The notes under the pieces are model-generated. The model was not told the DNA's origin. It made no database searches and was given only the letters and a program-made list of their open reading frames with translations. From Spirosoma foliorum (GTDB lineage: Bacteria > Bacteroidota > Bacteroidia > Cytophagales > Spirosomataceae), in NCBI RefSeq assembly GCF_014117325.1, contig NZ_CP059732.1:1674001-1738000 (forward strand): DNA of 64,000 nucleotides, given 5' to 3'. The translations under genes and the position numbers were made by a program. Of this stretch, positions 1-8,875 are shown piece after piece. Position 1 is the stretch's first letter; every line of letters begins with the position of its first letter.

Positions 1-53
1 AATTGATTATAGTTGGTCGCTCTTTCTCGTTCAAATAATTCTACTTGGCTCAT
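1..53 (-). CDS. N-terminal fragment of a gene leaving the window
   Basis: An ATG at 53 opens a reading frame that continues to the window edge and encodes MSQVELFERERATNYNQ. A good Bacteroidota -7 element lies 31 bases upstream of it (84-91). Seventeen codons are too few to name a family, so no function is given. The gene is divergent from the IclR regulator at 277, so the intervening 223 bases probably carry both promoters. The main doubt is that a short open frame can occur by chance. Confidence 0.5.
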   Translation of the reverse strand, partial: MSQVELFERERATNYNQ

Positions 54-83
54 AGTAATAAATCGTCTTCTGGGGACTGACTG

Positions 84-91
84 CAAAAGTA
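84..91 (-). promoter_or_regulatory. -7 promoter element (TAnnTTTG) for the gene starting at 53
   Basis: Read on the minus strand this is TACTTTTG followed by C, an exact match to the Bacteroidota -7 consensus TAnnTTTG. The -33 element is weak: TTTA rather than TTTG about 20 bases upstream. Confidence 0.5.
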
Positions 92-248
92 GCAATTATT
101 TATACTGATTCTAAATAAAGGTCTTGAATTTGCGCTCAGACGATCACTTCATCGTTGTGCACGCAGAAACCTGTCATGTATTTGGACCTCTGTTGGTAAG
201 GGAATTCGCGTTGATATAGCATTTGCTTTATTTTGTCGTTTATTAGAA

Positions 249-256
249 TAATTTTG
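249..256 (+). promoter_or_regulatory. -7 promoter element for the IclR regulator gene
   Basis: TAATTTTG matches TAnnTTTG exactly. A TTTG at 222-225 could be the -33 box, although the 23-base spacing is long. A short palindrome, TATAAA-A-TTTATA, lies between this element and the start codon and could be an autoregulatory site. That last point is inference. Confidence 0.45.
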
Positions 257-276
257 CATTATAAAATTTATACTAG

Positions 277-1014
277 ATGATTCAAGTAATTAACCGGGCA
301 CTTGACCTGCTGGAGCTAATCGCCAATGATCCTGAATACCCAAAATCATTGGGTGAATTGGCCGATGAATTAAGTCTGAACCACGGGACTTGTGCCAATA
401 TTTTGAAAACCTTAGTAACGCGCGGGTACGTCGAACAGATTGGTACGAAGAAAGGCTACATTCTGGGCGCCAAATCATACGGACTAACCGGAAATGAAGC
501 TTATCAAAAAGATTTGCTCGAAGCAGCACGCGAACCAATGAATGTACTAACGCAATCGGTCAACGAAAACTGTCTGTTGGCTATACTTAAAGATAATCAG
601 CGAGTTGTAATCCATAGGACATTTGCCGAACAGGATTTACAAGTACGTACTGCCGACGTAAAACCCATCTATGATTCGGCCTCGGGGCGGCTCTTGCTGG
701 CTATGTTGCCCAACGAAAAAATTCAGCGCTTTGTCAGCAAATACGGCCTTCCCGTAGGCGATTCCTGGCCAGAAATCCTGTCGGAAGATCAGCTCTATGA
801 AGCCCTGTCGCTAATAAGTCAGGAAAAATTAGCGCTACAAACCATACCGAACCGGCATGTTATTGGCCTGGCTGTTCCCGTTTATAAGCACGGCCTTGTC
901 GTCTCTAGCTTGAGCATCTATTTGCCCGAGTATCGGTATATGGCCATTGATAAACGGAAACTGGTACTATCACTTCGAAAATGTGCTGACGAAATAAATA
1001 ACAAGTTGGTATAG
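277..1014 (+). CDS. IclR family transcriptional regulator
   Basis: The 245-residue protein has the usual IclR length and layout. A winged helix-turn-helix occupies residues 1-65, with the recognition helix around LNHGTCANILKTLVTRGYVE. A C-terminal effector-binding domain of about 175 residues follows, including a PIYDSASGRLLLA segment typical of the family. IclR proteins bind small metabolites, often aromatic or sugar acids, and control the adjacent catabolic operon. Here it directly precedes a SusC/SusD and sugar-acid locus on the same strand and is separated from it by a terminator, so it is the likely local regulator. The effector cannot be read from the sequence. Confidence 0.93.
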   Translation: MIQVINRALDLLELIANDPEYPKSLGELADELSLNHGTCANILKTLVTRGYVEQIGTKKGYILGAKSYGLTGNEAYQKDLLEAAREPMNVLTQSVNENCLLAILKDNQRVVIHRTFAEQDLQVRTADVKPIYDSASGRLLLAMLPNEKIQRFVSKYGLPVGDSWPEILSEDQLYEALSLISQEKLALQTIPNRHVIGLAVPVYKHGLVVSSLSIYLPEYRYMAIDKRKLVLSLRKCADEINNKLV

Positions 1015-1037
1015 AGGCATATATGAGTAAATTTTAG

Positions 1038-1058
1038 AAAGGCTTCGGCCTTTTTTTT
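1038..1058 (+). terminator. Intrinsic terminator after the IclR gene
   Basis: An AAAGGC stem, a TTCG tetraloop and GCCTTT are followed by an eight-T run. The hairpin starts 24 bases after the IclR stop codon and separates the regulator transcript from the SusC operon. Confidence 0.85.
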
Positions 1059-1148
1059 ATGCCCTGTTCAAAAACTACCATCAGCTAAAAATGGAATTTT
1101 TTATGAAAAATCAAGAAAGAATTTGGAGTTAATCCATAAATGGCCTTA

Positions 1149-1160
1149 CTATTGCAATAG
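1149..1160. promoter_or_regulatory. 12-bp perfect palindrome upstream of susC, possible operator
   Basis: CTATTGCAATAG is a perfect palindrome 44 bases upstream of the SusC start codon, within an AT-rich stretch. IclR-type regulators bind palindromes in promoter regions, so this is a candidate site. A 12-bp palindrome can arise by chance and the assignment is inference only. Confidence 0.3.
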
Positions 1161-1203
1161 AATAAAATTGATTTTTATAATATAAAATTAATTCCTAAAT
1201 CTC

Positions 1204-4200
1204 ATGAAATATTTTACGTTTACGTGGCTGCTTGCCTGTATGACGATATGGAGTGCCGCCACAGTATGGGGGCAGTCAATCGTTATATCGGGTCAGATAA
1301 CCGGCGCGGGCGATAAGAGCCCCTTACCCGGTACCACTGTATCACTGAAGGGTAGCACTACGGGTACTACCACCGATGCGTCTGGAAATTATCGGATCTC
1401 GGTTCCCAATCCGGCGAATGCGATCCTGGTCTTTTCGTCAGTCGGTTTTTTGAGCCAGGAAGTTTCTGTTGGCAGTCGATCTGCCATCAACGTGGAGTTG
1501 GCTGTCGATACACGGCAACTCAATGAGGTTGTTGTGGTTGGCTACGGCACGGTACGTAAAAGCGATTTAACCGGCTCACTCGCCCAGGTAAAAGCCAAAG
1601 AGCTCTCTTCGTTTCCGGCTCCCAACGTACTGCAGGCTTTGTCGGGTCGAGCGCCAGGGGTACAGGTGATTCAAAATACAGGTGCGCCGGGCGCATCGAT
1701 TAGTGTCCGAATTCGGGGGGCAAACTCGGTTCAGGGGAGTAATGAGCCTCTGTATGTAATTGACGGCTTCCCTATTGCGGGCAGCAGTCCATCTATTTTG
1801 AACAACAACGACATTGAGTCGATCGAAATTCTCAAAGATGCCTCTGCTACTGCTATCTATGGATCGCGTGGGGCGAATGGCGTGGTTATTATTACGACGA
1901 AACAAGGGAAAGTGGGTAAAGTGCAGGTGGACTATGAAGGCAGTTATAGCATTCAGACACTTCGGAAGAAACTGGACCTGATGAATCCGAAAGAATATGC
2001 GGCTTTTTACAATGAGCAAGCCGTGAACGATGGAAAAGCACCCTACTTTACTCAGGCTCAGATTGATGGATTTGGGCCGGGTTATGACTGGCAGGATCTT
2101 GTGTTCCGGAAAGCACCCATGCAAACGCACAACCTGACCGTGAATGGGGGGACCGACAAAACACGTTTCTCCATTGGCGGGGGTCTTATGAATCAGCAGG
2201 GTATCATTGCCAATAGTGATTATAAGCGGTACTCACTGCGCGCCAACTTTATAACCGATGTCAGCTCTAAATTCTCCCTGACCTACGGGGCAACCTTAAG
2301 TAAAATCACCTCCAATCGCCAGAACAACTCAGGTGGTAATCGGGGATCATCATTGATTTCGGCGGCCATTTCTGCCCCACCAACTCTGACGCCTTACAAT
2401 GATGATGGCAGCTATCGGGTACTGACAACGGCTTATCCGTTTATCTCGAATAGTATTGTCAATCCCATCAATGTTATCAATGAAACGAGTGACAAATTAG
2501 ATGCGAACCGAATCCTGGCTAACGCAGCGCTAACGTTTAAGCCGTTCGAGGGGCTGGCCATAAAAATTTCCGGCGGTATTGAGAACGCTGATGATCGGAC
2601 GGATGCCTATCAGACAACCAAGCTAATCAACTCTGTGGGTAATGCCAGTGTGGGCGTTTCCCGGACCACTAGTTTGCTCAGCGAAAATACCATTAGCTAT
2701 AACAAAATAATTGGCCAAAAACATAGTCTGGCAGCTGTAGCTGGGTTTACGTATCAGGATTTTCTCAGTACCTCCCTGAGTGGTTCGGGTACGGGTTTTC
2801 TAAGTAACGTTCCCCAGACCTATAATCTGGGATCGGCCAGTACGCCCGGTATTCCTGGTTCGAGTTATGGCTATAGCACCTTACTATCGTATTTGGGCCG
2901 GGTTAATTACAGCTTTAATAACCGTTACCTGGCCACCGTTAGCTTCCGGGCCGACGGCTCATCGAAATATTCGACTGGCAACAAATGGGGGTATTTCCCA
3001 TCCGGCGCATTAGCCTGGCGGGTATCAGAAGAACCGTTCATGAAGAACGTATCTTTTCTGTCTGATCTAAAATTACGGGCTAGCTGGGGGCTGTCGGGTA
3101 GTCAGGCGATTAATGCCTACGCAACGCTCAACATGCTATCATCGGGTAAAACGGTTTTCGACGATGCGCTCTACAATACATTTGCCCCTAGTACTACTCT
3201 CCCTGGAGATCTGAAATGGGAAACCACCGAACAAACGGATGCGGGTGCAGATATTTCCTTTTTTAGCAATCGCCTGCATTTAACGGCCGATTATTACGTA
3301 AAAAACACCCGCGATCTGCTCAATACGGTCCAATTACCCAGCTCGTTTGGGTATACCACAACGATCCGAAACGTCGGCCAGATTCAGAATAAAGGACTTG
3401 AATTTTCGGTAGATGGACGGGTAATTGACAAGGCTGTTAAGTGGGATGTTTCGGCCAATATTGCGTTTAATCGCAGCAAAGTCATTAAACTCTATAATGG
3501 GCAGGATATTCTGGGTGGCAATTTTAATGTTACGTTGATCTCCGATGCGGCCAACCTACTCCGACAAGGCTTGCCCGTCGGTGTGTTTTATGGCTACGTC
3601 GAGAAAGGCTATTCCGATAAAGGGCAAGTTGTTTATCAGGACCTGAATGGCGACGGTGTCATCAATCAGAACGATAAAACCGTTATTGGCAACCCCAACC
3701 CAAAGTTTATTTACGGCTTCAACTCGTCCGTGTCATTCAAGGGACTGGAACTGTCTATTTTTATTCAGGGTGTTCAGGGGAATGACCTGGCGAACCTCAG
3801 TGCCATTGGCAATACACTCGATTACAATTACGGCTTAAACATGCCCCGTGAGGTATACCTCAACCATTGGACGCCTACACATACCGACGCGAAGTACCCA
3901 ATTATTTCGAGTAAAAACTCCTATAACTTCTCGAACCGGAATATAGAAAATGGCTCGTTCATGCGGCTCCGCAATATTCAGTTAGCCTACACACTGCCCA
4001 TAAAACAGTGGGGCCTTAGTGATTTGCGCAAGGTGCAAATTTATGCCAGTGGGCAAAATCTGTTAACCATAACCAACTATTCCTGGTGGGACCCCGAAGT
4101 TAACTCAATGGGGGGCGCAAATTCCATTGGACAGGGAATCGACTACTATACGTACCCAACCACCAAGTCGGTCACGTTTGGGTTGCGAATTGGCTTCTAA
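1204..4200 (+). CDS. SusC/RagA-family TonB-linked outer membrane receptor
   Basis: The 998-residue protein has a signal peptide (residues 1-23, ending WG-Q), then a carboxypeptidase-regulatory-like domain (about 27-100). Next come the TonB-box-like DTRQLNEVVVVGYGTV segment, a plug domain with the family signature YVIDGFP and SIEILKDASATAIYGSRGANGV, and a long beta-barrel ending in aromatic FGLRIGF. There is no N-terminal STN domain, so this is a transport receptor without sigma/anti-sigma signalling. The SusD partner starts 28 bases downstream. With the GH10 and sugar-acid genes that follow, it probably imports xylan-derived oligosaccharides; the substrate is inferred from context. Confidence 0.96.
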   Translation: MKYFTFTWLLACMTIWSAATVWGQSIVISGQITGAGDKSPLPGTTVSLKGSTTGTTTDASGNYRISVPNPANAILVFSSVGFLSQEVSVGSRSAINVELAVDTRQLNEVVVVGYGTVRKSDLTGSLAQVKAKELSSFPAPNVLQALSGRAPGVQVIQNTGAPGASISVRIRGANSVQGSNEPLYVIDGFPIAGSSPSILNNNDIESIEILKDASATAIYGSRGANGVVIITTKQGKVGKVQVDYEGSYSIQTLRKKLDLMNPKEYAAFYNEQAVNDGKAPYFTQAQIDGFGPGYDWQDLVFRKAPMQTHNLTVNGGTDKTRFSIGGGLMNQQGIIANSDYKRYSLRANFITDVSSKFSLTYGATLSKITSNRQNNSGGNRGSSLISAAISAPPTLTPYNDDGSYRVLTTAYPFISNSIVNPINVINETSDKLDANRILANAALTFKPFEGLAIKISGGIENADDRTDAYQTTKLINSVGNASVGVSRTTSLLSENTISYNKIIGQKHSLAAVAGFTYQDFLSTSLSGSGTGFLSNVPQTYNLGSASTPGIPGSSYGYSTLLSYLGRVNYSFNNRYLATVSFRADGSSKYSTGNKWGYFPSGALAWRVSEEPFMKNVSFLSDLKLRASWGLSGSQAINAYATLNMLSSGKTVFDDALYNTFAPSTTLPGDLKWETTEQTDAGADISFFSNRLHLTADYYVKNTRDLLNTVQLPSSFGYTTTIRNVGQIQNKGLEFSVDGRVIDKAVKWDVSANIAFNRSKVIKLYNGQDILGGNFNVTLISDAANLLRQGLPVGVFYGYVEKGYSDKGQVVYQDLNGDGVINQNDKTVIGNPNPKFIYGFNSSVSFKGLELSIFIQGVQGNDLANLSAIGNTLDYNYGLNMPREVYLNHWTPTHTDAKYPIISSKNSYNFSNRNIENGSFMRLRNIQLAYTLPIKQWGLSDLRKVQIYASGQNLLTITNYSWWDPEVNSMGGANSIGQGIDYYTYPTTKSVTFGLRIGF

Positions 4201-4228
4201 TCATCTTAAACCAAAGCCTTGCTGAACA

Positions 4229-5734
4229 ATGAATTTCTTAACTACTTTTTTTCATCTCTACGGTAGAGGCCGGTCCATCGCTGGACCAGCACTGACCGGC
4301 TTGCTTATTATTTCGGGACTTTTTTCCTGCACGGATGTACTGACTGAACAGCCCAAATCAATTGCGGTAGAAACCTTTTATAATACAACCAGTGAACTGG
4401 ATGCTGCCGTAGCTGCCGTTTATAGTGGTCTGCGCAACTCGGCCAGTGGTATTGGGGGCGAATATGCGGCTCAACTGGAGGCCTACACCGATTACTGTTA
4501 CGGACGGCCCGGTAGCAGCTATGCTATCCTGAGCGATTTTCAGGGATTAAATAGTACGAACATTGTTCGGGTGGGCAACATGTGGACGGTCTTATACCTC
4601 AGCGTTCGGAATGCTAACTTGGTCATTCAGAATGCGCCCAAGGCCAAAAGTGTTTCGGCCACCGATATTGCGAAATATGTAGGGGAGGCCCGCTTTCTTC
4701 GGGCGCTGACCTATTTTACGCTCGTCAAAAACTGGGGTGCAGTGCCCTTGCGTACGGAAACAAACCTGAACGAAGCCAATGTGAAGCGGAGTTCTGTCGA
4801 CGACGTTTATCAGTTAATTATAGCCGATCTCCAGAACGCCGAAACAACGCTACCCGATAAGCCTGCTCAGTCGGGTCATCCCTCGAAATGGTCAGCAAAA
4901 ACTGTTCTCGCCGATGTGTATTTCTATCAGGGAAAAAACGCCGAAGCCCGCGACAAGGCTAGTGAGGTCATACAATCGGGTAAGTATTCGCTCGTACCCA
5001 TTACAAAAACCGATGATTTGCAGAATATTTTCGGACCGGCGGTAGTAACAACGACTGAGGAGGTTTTTTACCTAAAGTACACCCGTCAGGCAGGGCAGGG
5101 GATGTATTTTGTCATGTTCCCGAACCACCCAGCCACCAAATTAGTCGGCGCGGGAGGATTCTATGGCATCAGTTCGGATCTAACGAATTCAGTCTATGCG
5201 GCCTGGGATGACAAGGATTTGCGAAAAGGCAATTGGTACGTCTGGGATCTCGGCCTCGGAAAGACCACTACGCTTAGTAAAAAATTCATTGATCCGCTGG
5301 CACCATTTCAGGACGCATGCGGCAATGACTTCCCCATGTATCGCTACGCCGATGTGTTACTACTCTATGCCGAAGCCGCAAGCCGGGCGGGTACCGGACC
5401 AACGGCCGCGGCTATGGATGCGCTCAACCAGGTACACCGACGCGCCTATGGATTTAATCCGACAGCCGTTTCCAGCGTGGATTTCAAACTAAGCGATTTT
5501 ACGGCCAGTACCTTTAACGATCTGGTGTTGAAAGAACGGGGCTATGAAACCCAGCTGGAAGCAAAGCGCTGGCATGATCTAAAACGGTTGGGCCCCGACA
5601 AACTGAAGGCCGTCATTAAAGCCGCAGTTGGTAAAGACGTGGCCGACAAGCATTTGCTCTGGCCCATTCCAACATCGGAACTGAACTACAATACGGCGCT
5701 GGATCCCAATAAAGATCAAAATCCAGGATATTAA
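4229..5734 (+). CDS. SusD/RagB-family starch-binding-like lipoprotein
   Basis: The 501-residue protein starts with a lipoprotein signal whose lipobox ends at Cys34 (LFSC). N-terminal SusD-like helices follow, with RFLRALTYFTLVKNWGAVPL, a hallmark segment of the family. The C-terminal part carries DFPMYRYADVLLLYAEA and ends LLWPIPTSELNYN...QNPGY, the typical SusD terminus. SusD proteins sit on the cell surface as the glycan-binding lid of the SusC barrel. The gene is cotranscribed with the SusC gene (28-base gap). Length and motifs are complete, with no sign of damage. Confidence 0.96.
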   Translation: MNFLTTFFHLYGRGRSIAGPALTGLLIISGLFSCTDVLTEQPKSIAVETFYNTTSELDAAVAAVYSGLRNSASGIGGEYAAQLEAYTDYCYGRPGSSYAILSDFQGLNSTNIVRVGNMWTVLYLSVRNANLVIQNAPKAKSVSATDIAKYVGEARFLRALTYFTLVKNWGAVPLRTETNLNEANVKRSSVDDVYQLIIADLQNAETTLPDKPAQSGHPSKWSAKTVLADVYFYQGKNAEARDKASEVIQSGKYSLVPITKTDDLQNIFGPAVVTTTEEVFYLKYTRQAGQGMYFVMFPNHPATKLVGAGGFYGISSDLTNSVYAAWDDKDLRKGNWYVWDLGLGKTTTLSKKFIDPLAPFQDACGNDFPMYRYADVLLLYAEAASRAGTGPTAAAMDALNQVHRRAYGFNPTAVSSVDFKLSDFTASTFNDLVLKERGYETQLEAKRWHDLKRLGPDKLKAVIKAAVGKDVADKHLLWPIPTSELNYNTALDPNKDQNPGY

Positions 5735-5823
5735 ATGAATGGGCAATGGATAATTACTAATGCAGAATGAATTTAGCTAGTCGACTATAGTATCCATTGT
5801 CCATTAGTAATTATCCATTCATT
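5734..5823. repeat. Intergenic hairpin repeat of ATTA/CATT words (copy 1)
   Basis: A 16-bp exact inverted repeat, TGGATAATTACTAATG (5747-5762) and its complement (5802-5817), lies within longer imperfect arms. The same words recur in the hairpins near 7384, 28245 and 58028, so this is one member of a dispersed family. It overlaps the SusD stop codon by one base. Confidence 0.7.
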
Positions 5824-5834
5824 TTCTCGAATTC

Positions 5835-5957
5835 ATGAAGCAACTGATTATTTGGCTGACGATGATGGTCTGGGCGATAACCGCACAGAGACAAAACTTC
5901 GTGCAGGTCAGTAAAACCAACCCGCATTATTTCGCTACGGCGGATGGGAAAACTTAA
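5835..5957 (+). pseudogene. Remnant: signal peptide and first residues of a secreted glycoside hydrolase
   Basis: An ATG opens 40 codons: a clean signal peptide (MKQLIIWLTMMVWAITAQ) followed by FVQVSKTNPHYFATADGKT and then a stop. That second segment resembles the mature start of secreted Bacteroidota GH5-like/cellulase-family hydrolases, which normally continue for several hundred residues. The next gene begins 49 bases later, so the remainder has been deleted. The family assignment is from memory of the motif and is moderately sure; that it is a truncated secreted protein is more certain. Confidence 0.6.
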
Positions 5958-6006
5958 ATTTCCCGATTTCACCCGCTCTATCATTGTTAAACTCTATACA
6001 GATTAA

Positions 6007-7383
6007 ATGAAGCGACTTGTCTTTTTTACACTACTGGCGTTGTCGGCACTTCAGGCGTCAGCCCAGCTTTCCGACGACTATAAAAATCAATGGAGCGATC
6101 CAGCGGTTCAGCAACGCATTGCCGATGGCATCCGCGAAAACCGGATGGGCGCTTTTACGATTCGGTTTACCGACAAAGAAGGTAATCCGGTATCGCCCGG
6201 TGATGTGTCCCTGACACAAACGCGCCATGATTTCTACTTTGGAGCCAATGGTTTCATGACCAAAGGATTCAAGAATCCGAAAGAAGATGCGCTCTACGAA
6301 GAACACTTTGCGAAGCTGTTCAACTTCGTGACGATTCCATTTTACTGGCCCGAACTAGAGCCAGAGCCGGGTAAACTGCGATTCGGGAAAGATAGTCCCT
6401 ATAGCTACCGTCGCCCGGCACCCGACGTAGTACTGGAATTTGCCCGAAAAAATAACATCACCCCCAAAGGGCATACGCTCGTGTGGGACAACCCGCGCTG
6501 GTCAATTCCGACCTGGCTACCCAAAGACGAAAAAATCATGGAGCAGAAAATCAGCAAGCGTCTTCAGGAAATCGGTGAGCGGTATGGGCATGCTATTCAG
6601 GTCTGGGATGTGGTGAATGAAGTAACCGACCGTCACCCCGATGTGCTGATGCCTAAAGATTTTGCTTTTAAGGCGTTTAAGGAAAGCGAGCGGCTGTTTC
6701 CGAACAGTAATGTGTTTACACTCAATTTCACTACGGGTATCTGGAATCGTAGCAACAAACGCGAATACAGTGCCGATTATCTGCTCCTCGAAAATTTGCG
6801 GCTACGTAACGCCAAGATCAACGCCATCGGTATGCAGTTTCACAACTTCAGTGAGCCAGAATATGAGCAGATTTTGAAAGGTAAAGCCATGACGCCCACT
6901 ACGTTGTTTAATACGCTCGACTTATACTCAGATTTCAATTTGCCGATTCATATTACCGAAATTACAGTATCTGCTTTATCAGAAAAAGGCCCTGAATATC
7001 AGGCCGTCATGGCTGAAAATTACTACAAACTATGGTTTAGTCATCCCAAAGTAGAAGGCATCATCTGGTGGAATCTGCTGGATGGTACAGCTGCACCGGC
7101 TGCCATCAAACCCGATGGTAGCATCGTTCCCGGTGAGGATAAATGGAAAGGTGGCCTGTTGAACCGCGACTTCACCAAAAAGCCTGCCTACGATGTACTC
7201 GACCGGCTGATTAACAAAGAGTGGCGCACCAACCTAACCGTTACGCCAAAAAGTGATGCGGCCAGTTATCGCGGATTTTATGGGACGTATAAGCTGGTCA
7301 CCCAGCGGAACGGAAAGAAATACGAGAAAGAAGTTCAGTTTCCCAAAAGCGGTTCCCGCACGCAAGTAGTAGTACTGGATTGA
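6007..7383 (+). CDS. Endo-1,4-beta-xylanase, GH10 (first of two)
   Basis: The 458-residue protein has a Sec signal peptide (1-19, ASA-Q), a short beta-rich N-terminal region (about 47-80, ending FYFGAN) and a GH10 TIM barrel. The acid/base is Glu205 in WDVVNEV and the nucleophile is Glu318 in HITEIT. Supporting GH10 residues are visible at KGHTLVW (155-160), GMQFH (275-279) and IIWWNLLDG. GH10 enzymes cleave internal beta-1,4-xylosidic bonds with retention; this one is exported, to periplasm or surface. A diverged paralogue follows at 7506. Most likely in the SusCD transcription unit. Confidence 0.94.
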   Translation: MKRLVFFTLLALSALQASAQLSDDYKNQWSDPAVQQRIADGIRENRMGAFTIRFTDKEGNPVSPGDVSLTQTRHDFYFGANGFMTKGFKNPKEDALYEEHFAKLFNFVTIPFYWPELEPEPGKLRFGKDSPYSYRRPAPDVVLEFARKNNITPKGHTLVWDNPRWSIPTWLPKDEKIMEQKISKRLQEIGERYGHAIQVWDVVNEVTDRHPDVLMPKDFAFKAFKESERLFPNSNVFTLNFTTGIWNRSNKREYSADYLLLENLRLRNAKINAIGMQFHNFSEPEYEQILKGKAMTPTTLFNTLDLYSDFNLPIHITEITVSALSEKGPEYQAVMAENYYKLWFSHPKVEGIIWWNLLDGTAAPAAIKPDGSIVPGEDKWKGGLLNRDFTKKPAYDVLDRLINKEWRTNLTVTPKSDAASYRGFYGTYKLVTQRNGKKYEKEVQFPKSGSRTQVVVLD

Positions 7384-7500
7384 AAATTTAATGTAAAATG
7401 AGTAATGTAAAATTGATAATGCATTGTATATCAGTATGATAGTGCCTTGTTCGTTCACGGTTCATTATCCATTTTTCATTGCACATTATCCCTTTACCTA
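7384..7500. repeat. Intergenic hairpin repeat of ATTA/CATT words (copy 2)
   Basis: The spacer between the two GH10 genes carries AATGTAAAATG and GTAAAATTGATAATGCA on the left, and the complementary TTCATTATCC, TTTTTCATTGCACATTATCC on the right. They form an imperfect foldback like the copies at 5734, 28245 and 58028. The right arm runs into the region where the second xylanase could start, which is why a downstream ATG is preferred for that gene. Confidence 0.6.
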
Positions 7501-7505
7501 AGCCT

Positions 7506-8846
7506 ATGCGTTGTCTGAGTTTGTTTTTTATGTTCGTTACGGTTCAAAGCCTGGCCCAATCGACTCGCTACGATTCGCTATGGAGTGACCCGACCATTGA
7601 AGCCCGGATTCAACAGGGTATCGAAACCCACCGAAAGGGTGATTTTACGCTGACACTAATTGATAAACAGGGTAAACCGATTCGAAAAGCAACCGTCGAA
7701 ATTCGACAGACTGGCCATCTGTTTCAGTTTGGGGCTAACATCTTTATGCTAAAGGGGTTTCCGACGGCACAGGAAAACGAAAAATACGAGTCGTTTTTTA
7801 AGTCGATGTTCAATCTGGCTACGATTCCTTTTTATTGGAAAACGCTGGAACCTGAGCAAGGGAAACCGCGCTACACCGCTGATAGTAAACCCATTTACCG
7901 CCGACCGCCCACTGATGTAGCCCTCGACTTTTGTCGCCAGAATGCCATTACGCCACGCGGGCACACGCTTGTTTGGGACGAAGCTATGTTTGGCATTCCG
8001 GATTGGATGCCGACCGATACATCGAAAATGCAGCCGATTATCGAGAGGCATATCCAGGAACTGGGCCAACGGTACGGCGAAGCCATTAAAACCTGGGATG
8101 TAACGAACGAATTGCTCATTTCCCGTTATAAAGTGCCTATGCCATCGGACTACGCTAGTAAAGCATTTCGGGCAGCACAAGTGTATTTCCCTAAAAGCAC
8201 ACGGCTATTTATCAATGAAAATACACCCAGTTCCTGGCAGGCATATCGTCGGGAATTCACGCCCTATTACCTACTGATCGAAAACCTTAAACTGAAAGGC
8301 GCCCGCATTGACGGCATTGGGATGCAGTTCCATTTGTTTGAACAGCCCATGTTCGATAATACCGTGAAGGGCCTGACACACACACCTGCCGAATTGTTTC
8401 GGGCTATGGATCTGCTTGGCTCATTCGGTGTACCCCTGCACGTATCGGAAATTACGTTCCCGACGCTGCCGTACAACGAAACGGGTTTACAACAGCAGGC
8501 GAAAATGGCTCGGAACTTCTATCGAATCTGGTTTAGTCATCCAGCAATAGAAGCGATTATTTACTGGAACACAGTAGACGGTACGGCTGTAGCTGGTGAG
8601 GACAAATGGAACGGCGGATTGCTCAATCGCGATTTTTCGCCCAAACCGGCTTTTACTATGCTGAACGATCTGATTAACAAAGAATGGAAAACGTCATTCA
8701 AAACATCAGTAACTGACAGCAAACCCATCAGCTTCCGGGGCTTTTATGGCGACTATACCGTAAAAGTGACCGTCGGCAAGAAGACTATCGAACAGACATT
8801 TAAACTGGCTAAAGATCAGCCTACTACAGTACAACTTGAACTATAA
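7506..8846 (+). CDS. Endo-1,4-beta-xylanase, GH10 (second of two)
   Basis: From ATG 7506 the protein is 446 residues with a signal peptide (1-18, SLAQ-S). An in-frame ATG at 7479 lies inside the hairpin repeat and would spoil the signal peptide, so it was not used. The GH10 barrel shows the acid/base Glu202 (WDVTNEL) and nucleophile Glu315 (HVSEIT), plus RGHTLVW and GMQFH. Architecture is collinear with the upstream GH10 enzyme, including the beta-rich region before FQFGAN, so the pair arose by tandem duplication and then diverged. The N-terminal region may alter surface binding, which is inference. Confidence 0.94.
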   Translation: MRCLSLFFMFVTVQSLAQSTRYDSLWSDPTIEARIQQGIETHRKGDFTLTLIDKQGKPIRKATVEIRQTGHLFQFGANIFMLKGFPTAQENEKYESFFKSMFNLATIPFYWKTLEPEQGKPRYTADSKPIYRRPPTDVALDFCRQNAITPRGHTLVWDEAMFGIPDWMPTDTSKMQPIIERHIQELGQRYGEAIKTWDVTNELLISRYKVPMPSDYASKAFRAAQVYFPKSTRLFINENTPSSWQAYRREFTPYYLLIENLKLKGARIDGIGMQFHLFEQPMFDNTVKGLTHTPAELFRAMDLLGSFGVPLHVSEITFPTLPYNETGLQQQAKMARNFYRIWFSHPAIEAIIYWNTVDGTAVAGEDKWNGGLLNRDFSPKPAFTMLNDLINKEWKTSFKTSVTDSKPISFRGFYGDYTVKVTVGKKTIEQTFKLAKDQPTTVQLEL

Positions 8847-8875
8847 ACTGAAGGCCTGAAAAGGCTCTTTCGCTC

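Noticed and set aside
7479..7505. Earlier start for the second xylanase
   Set aside because: It lies in the hairpin repeat and places nine residues (MHIIPLPKP) before a clean signal peptide.
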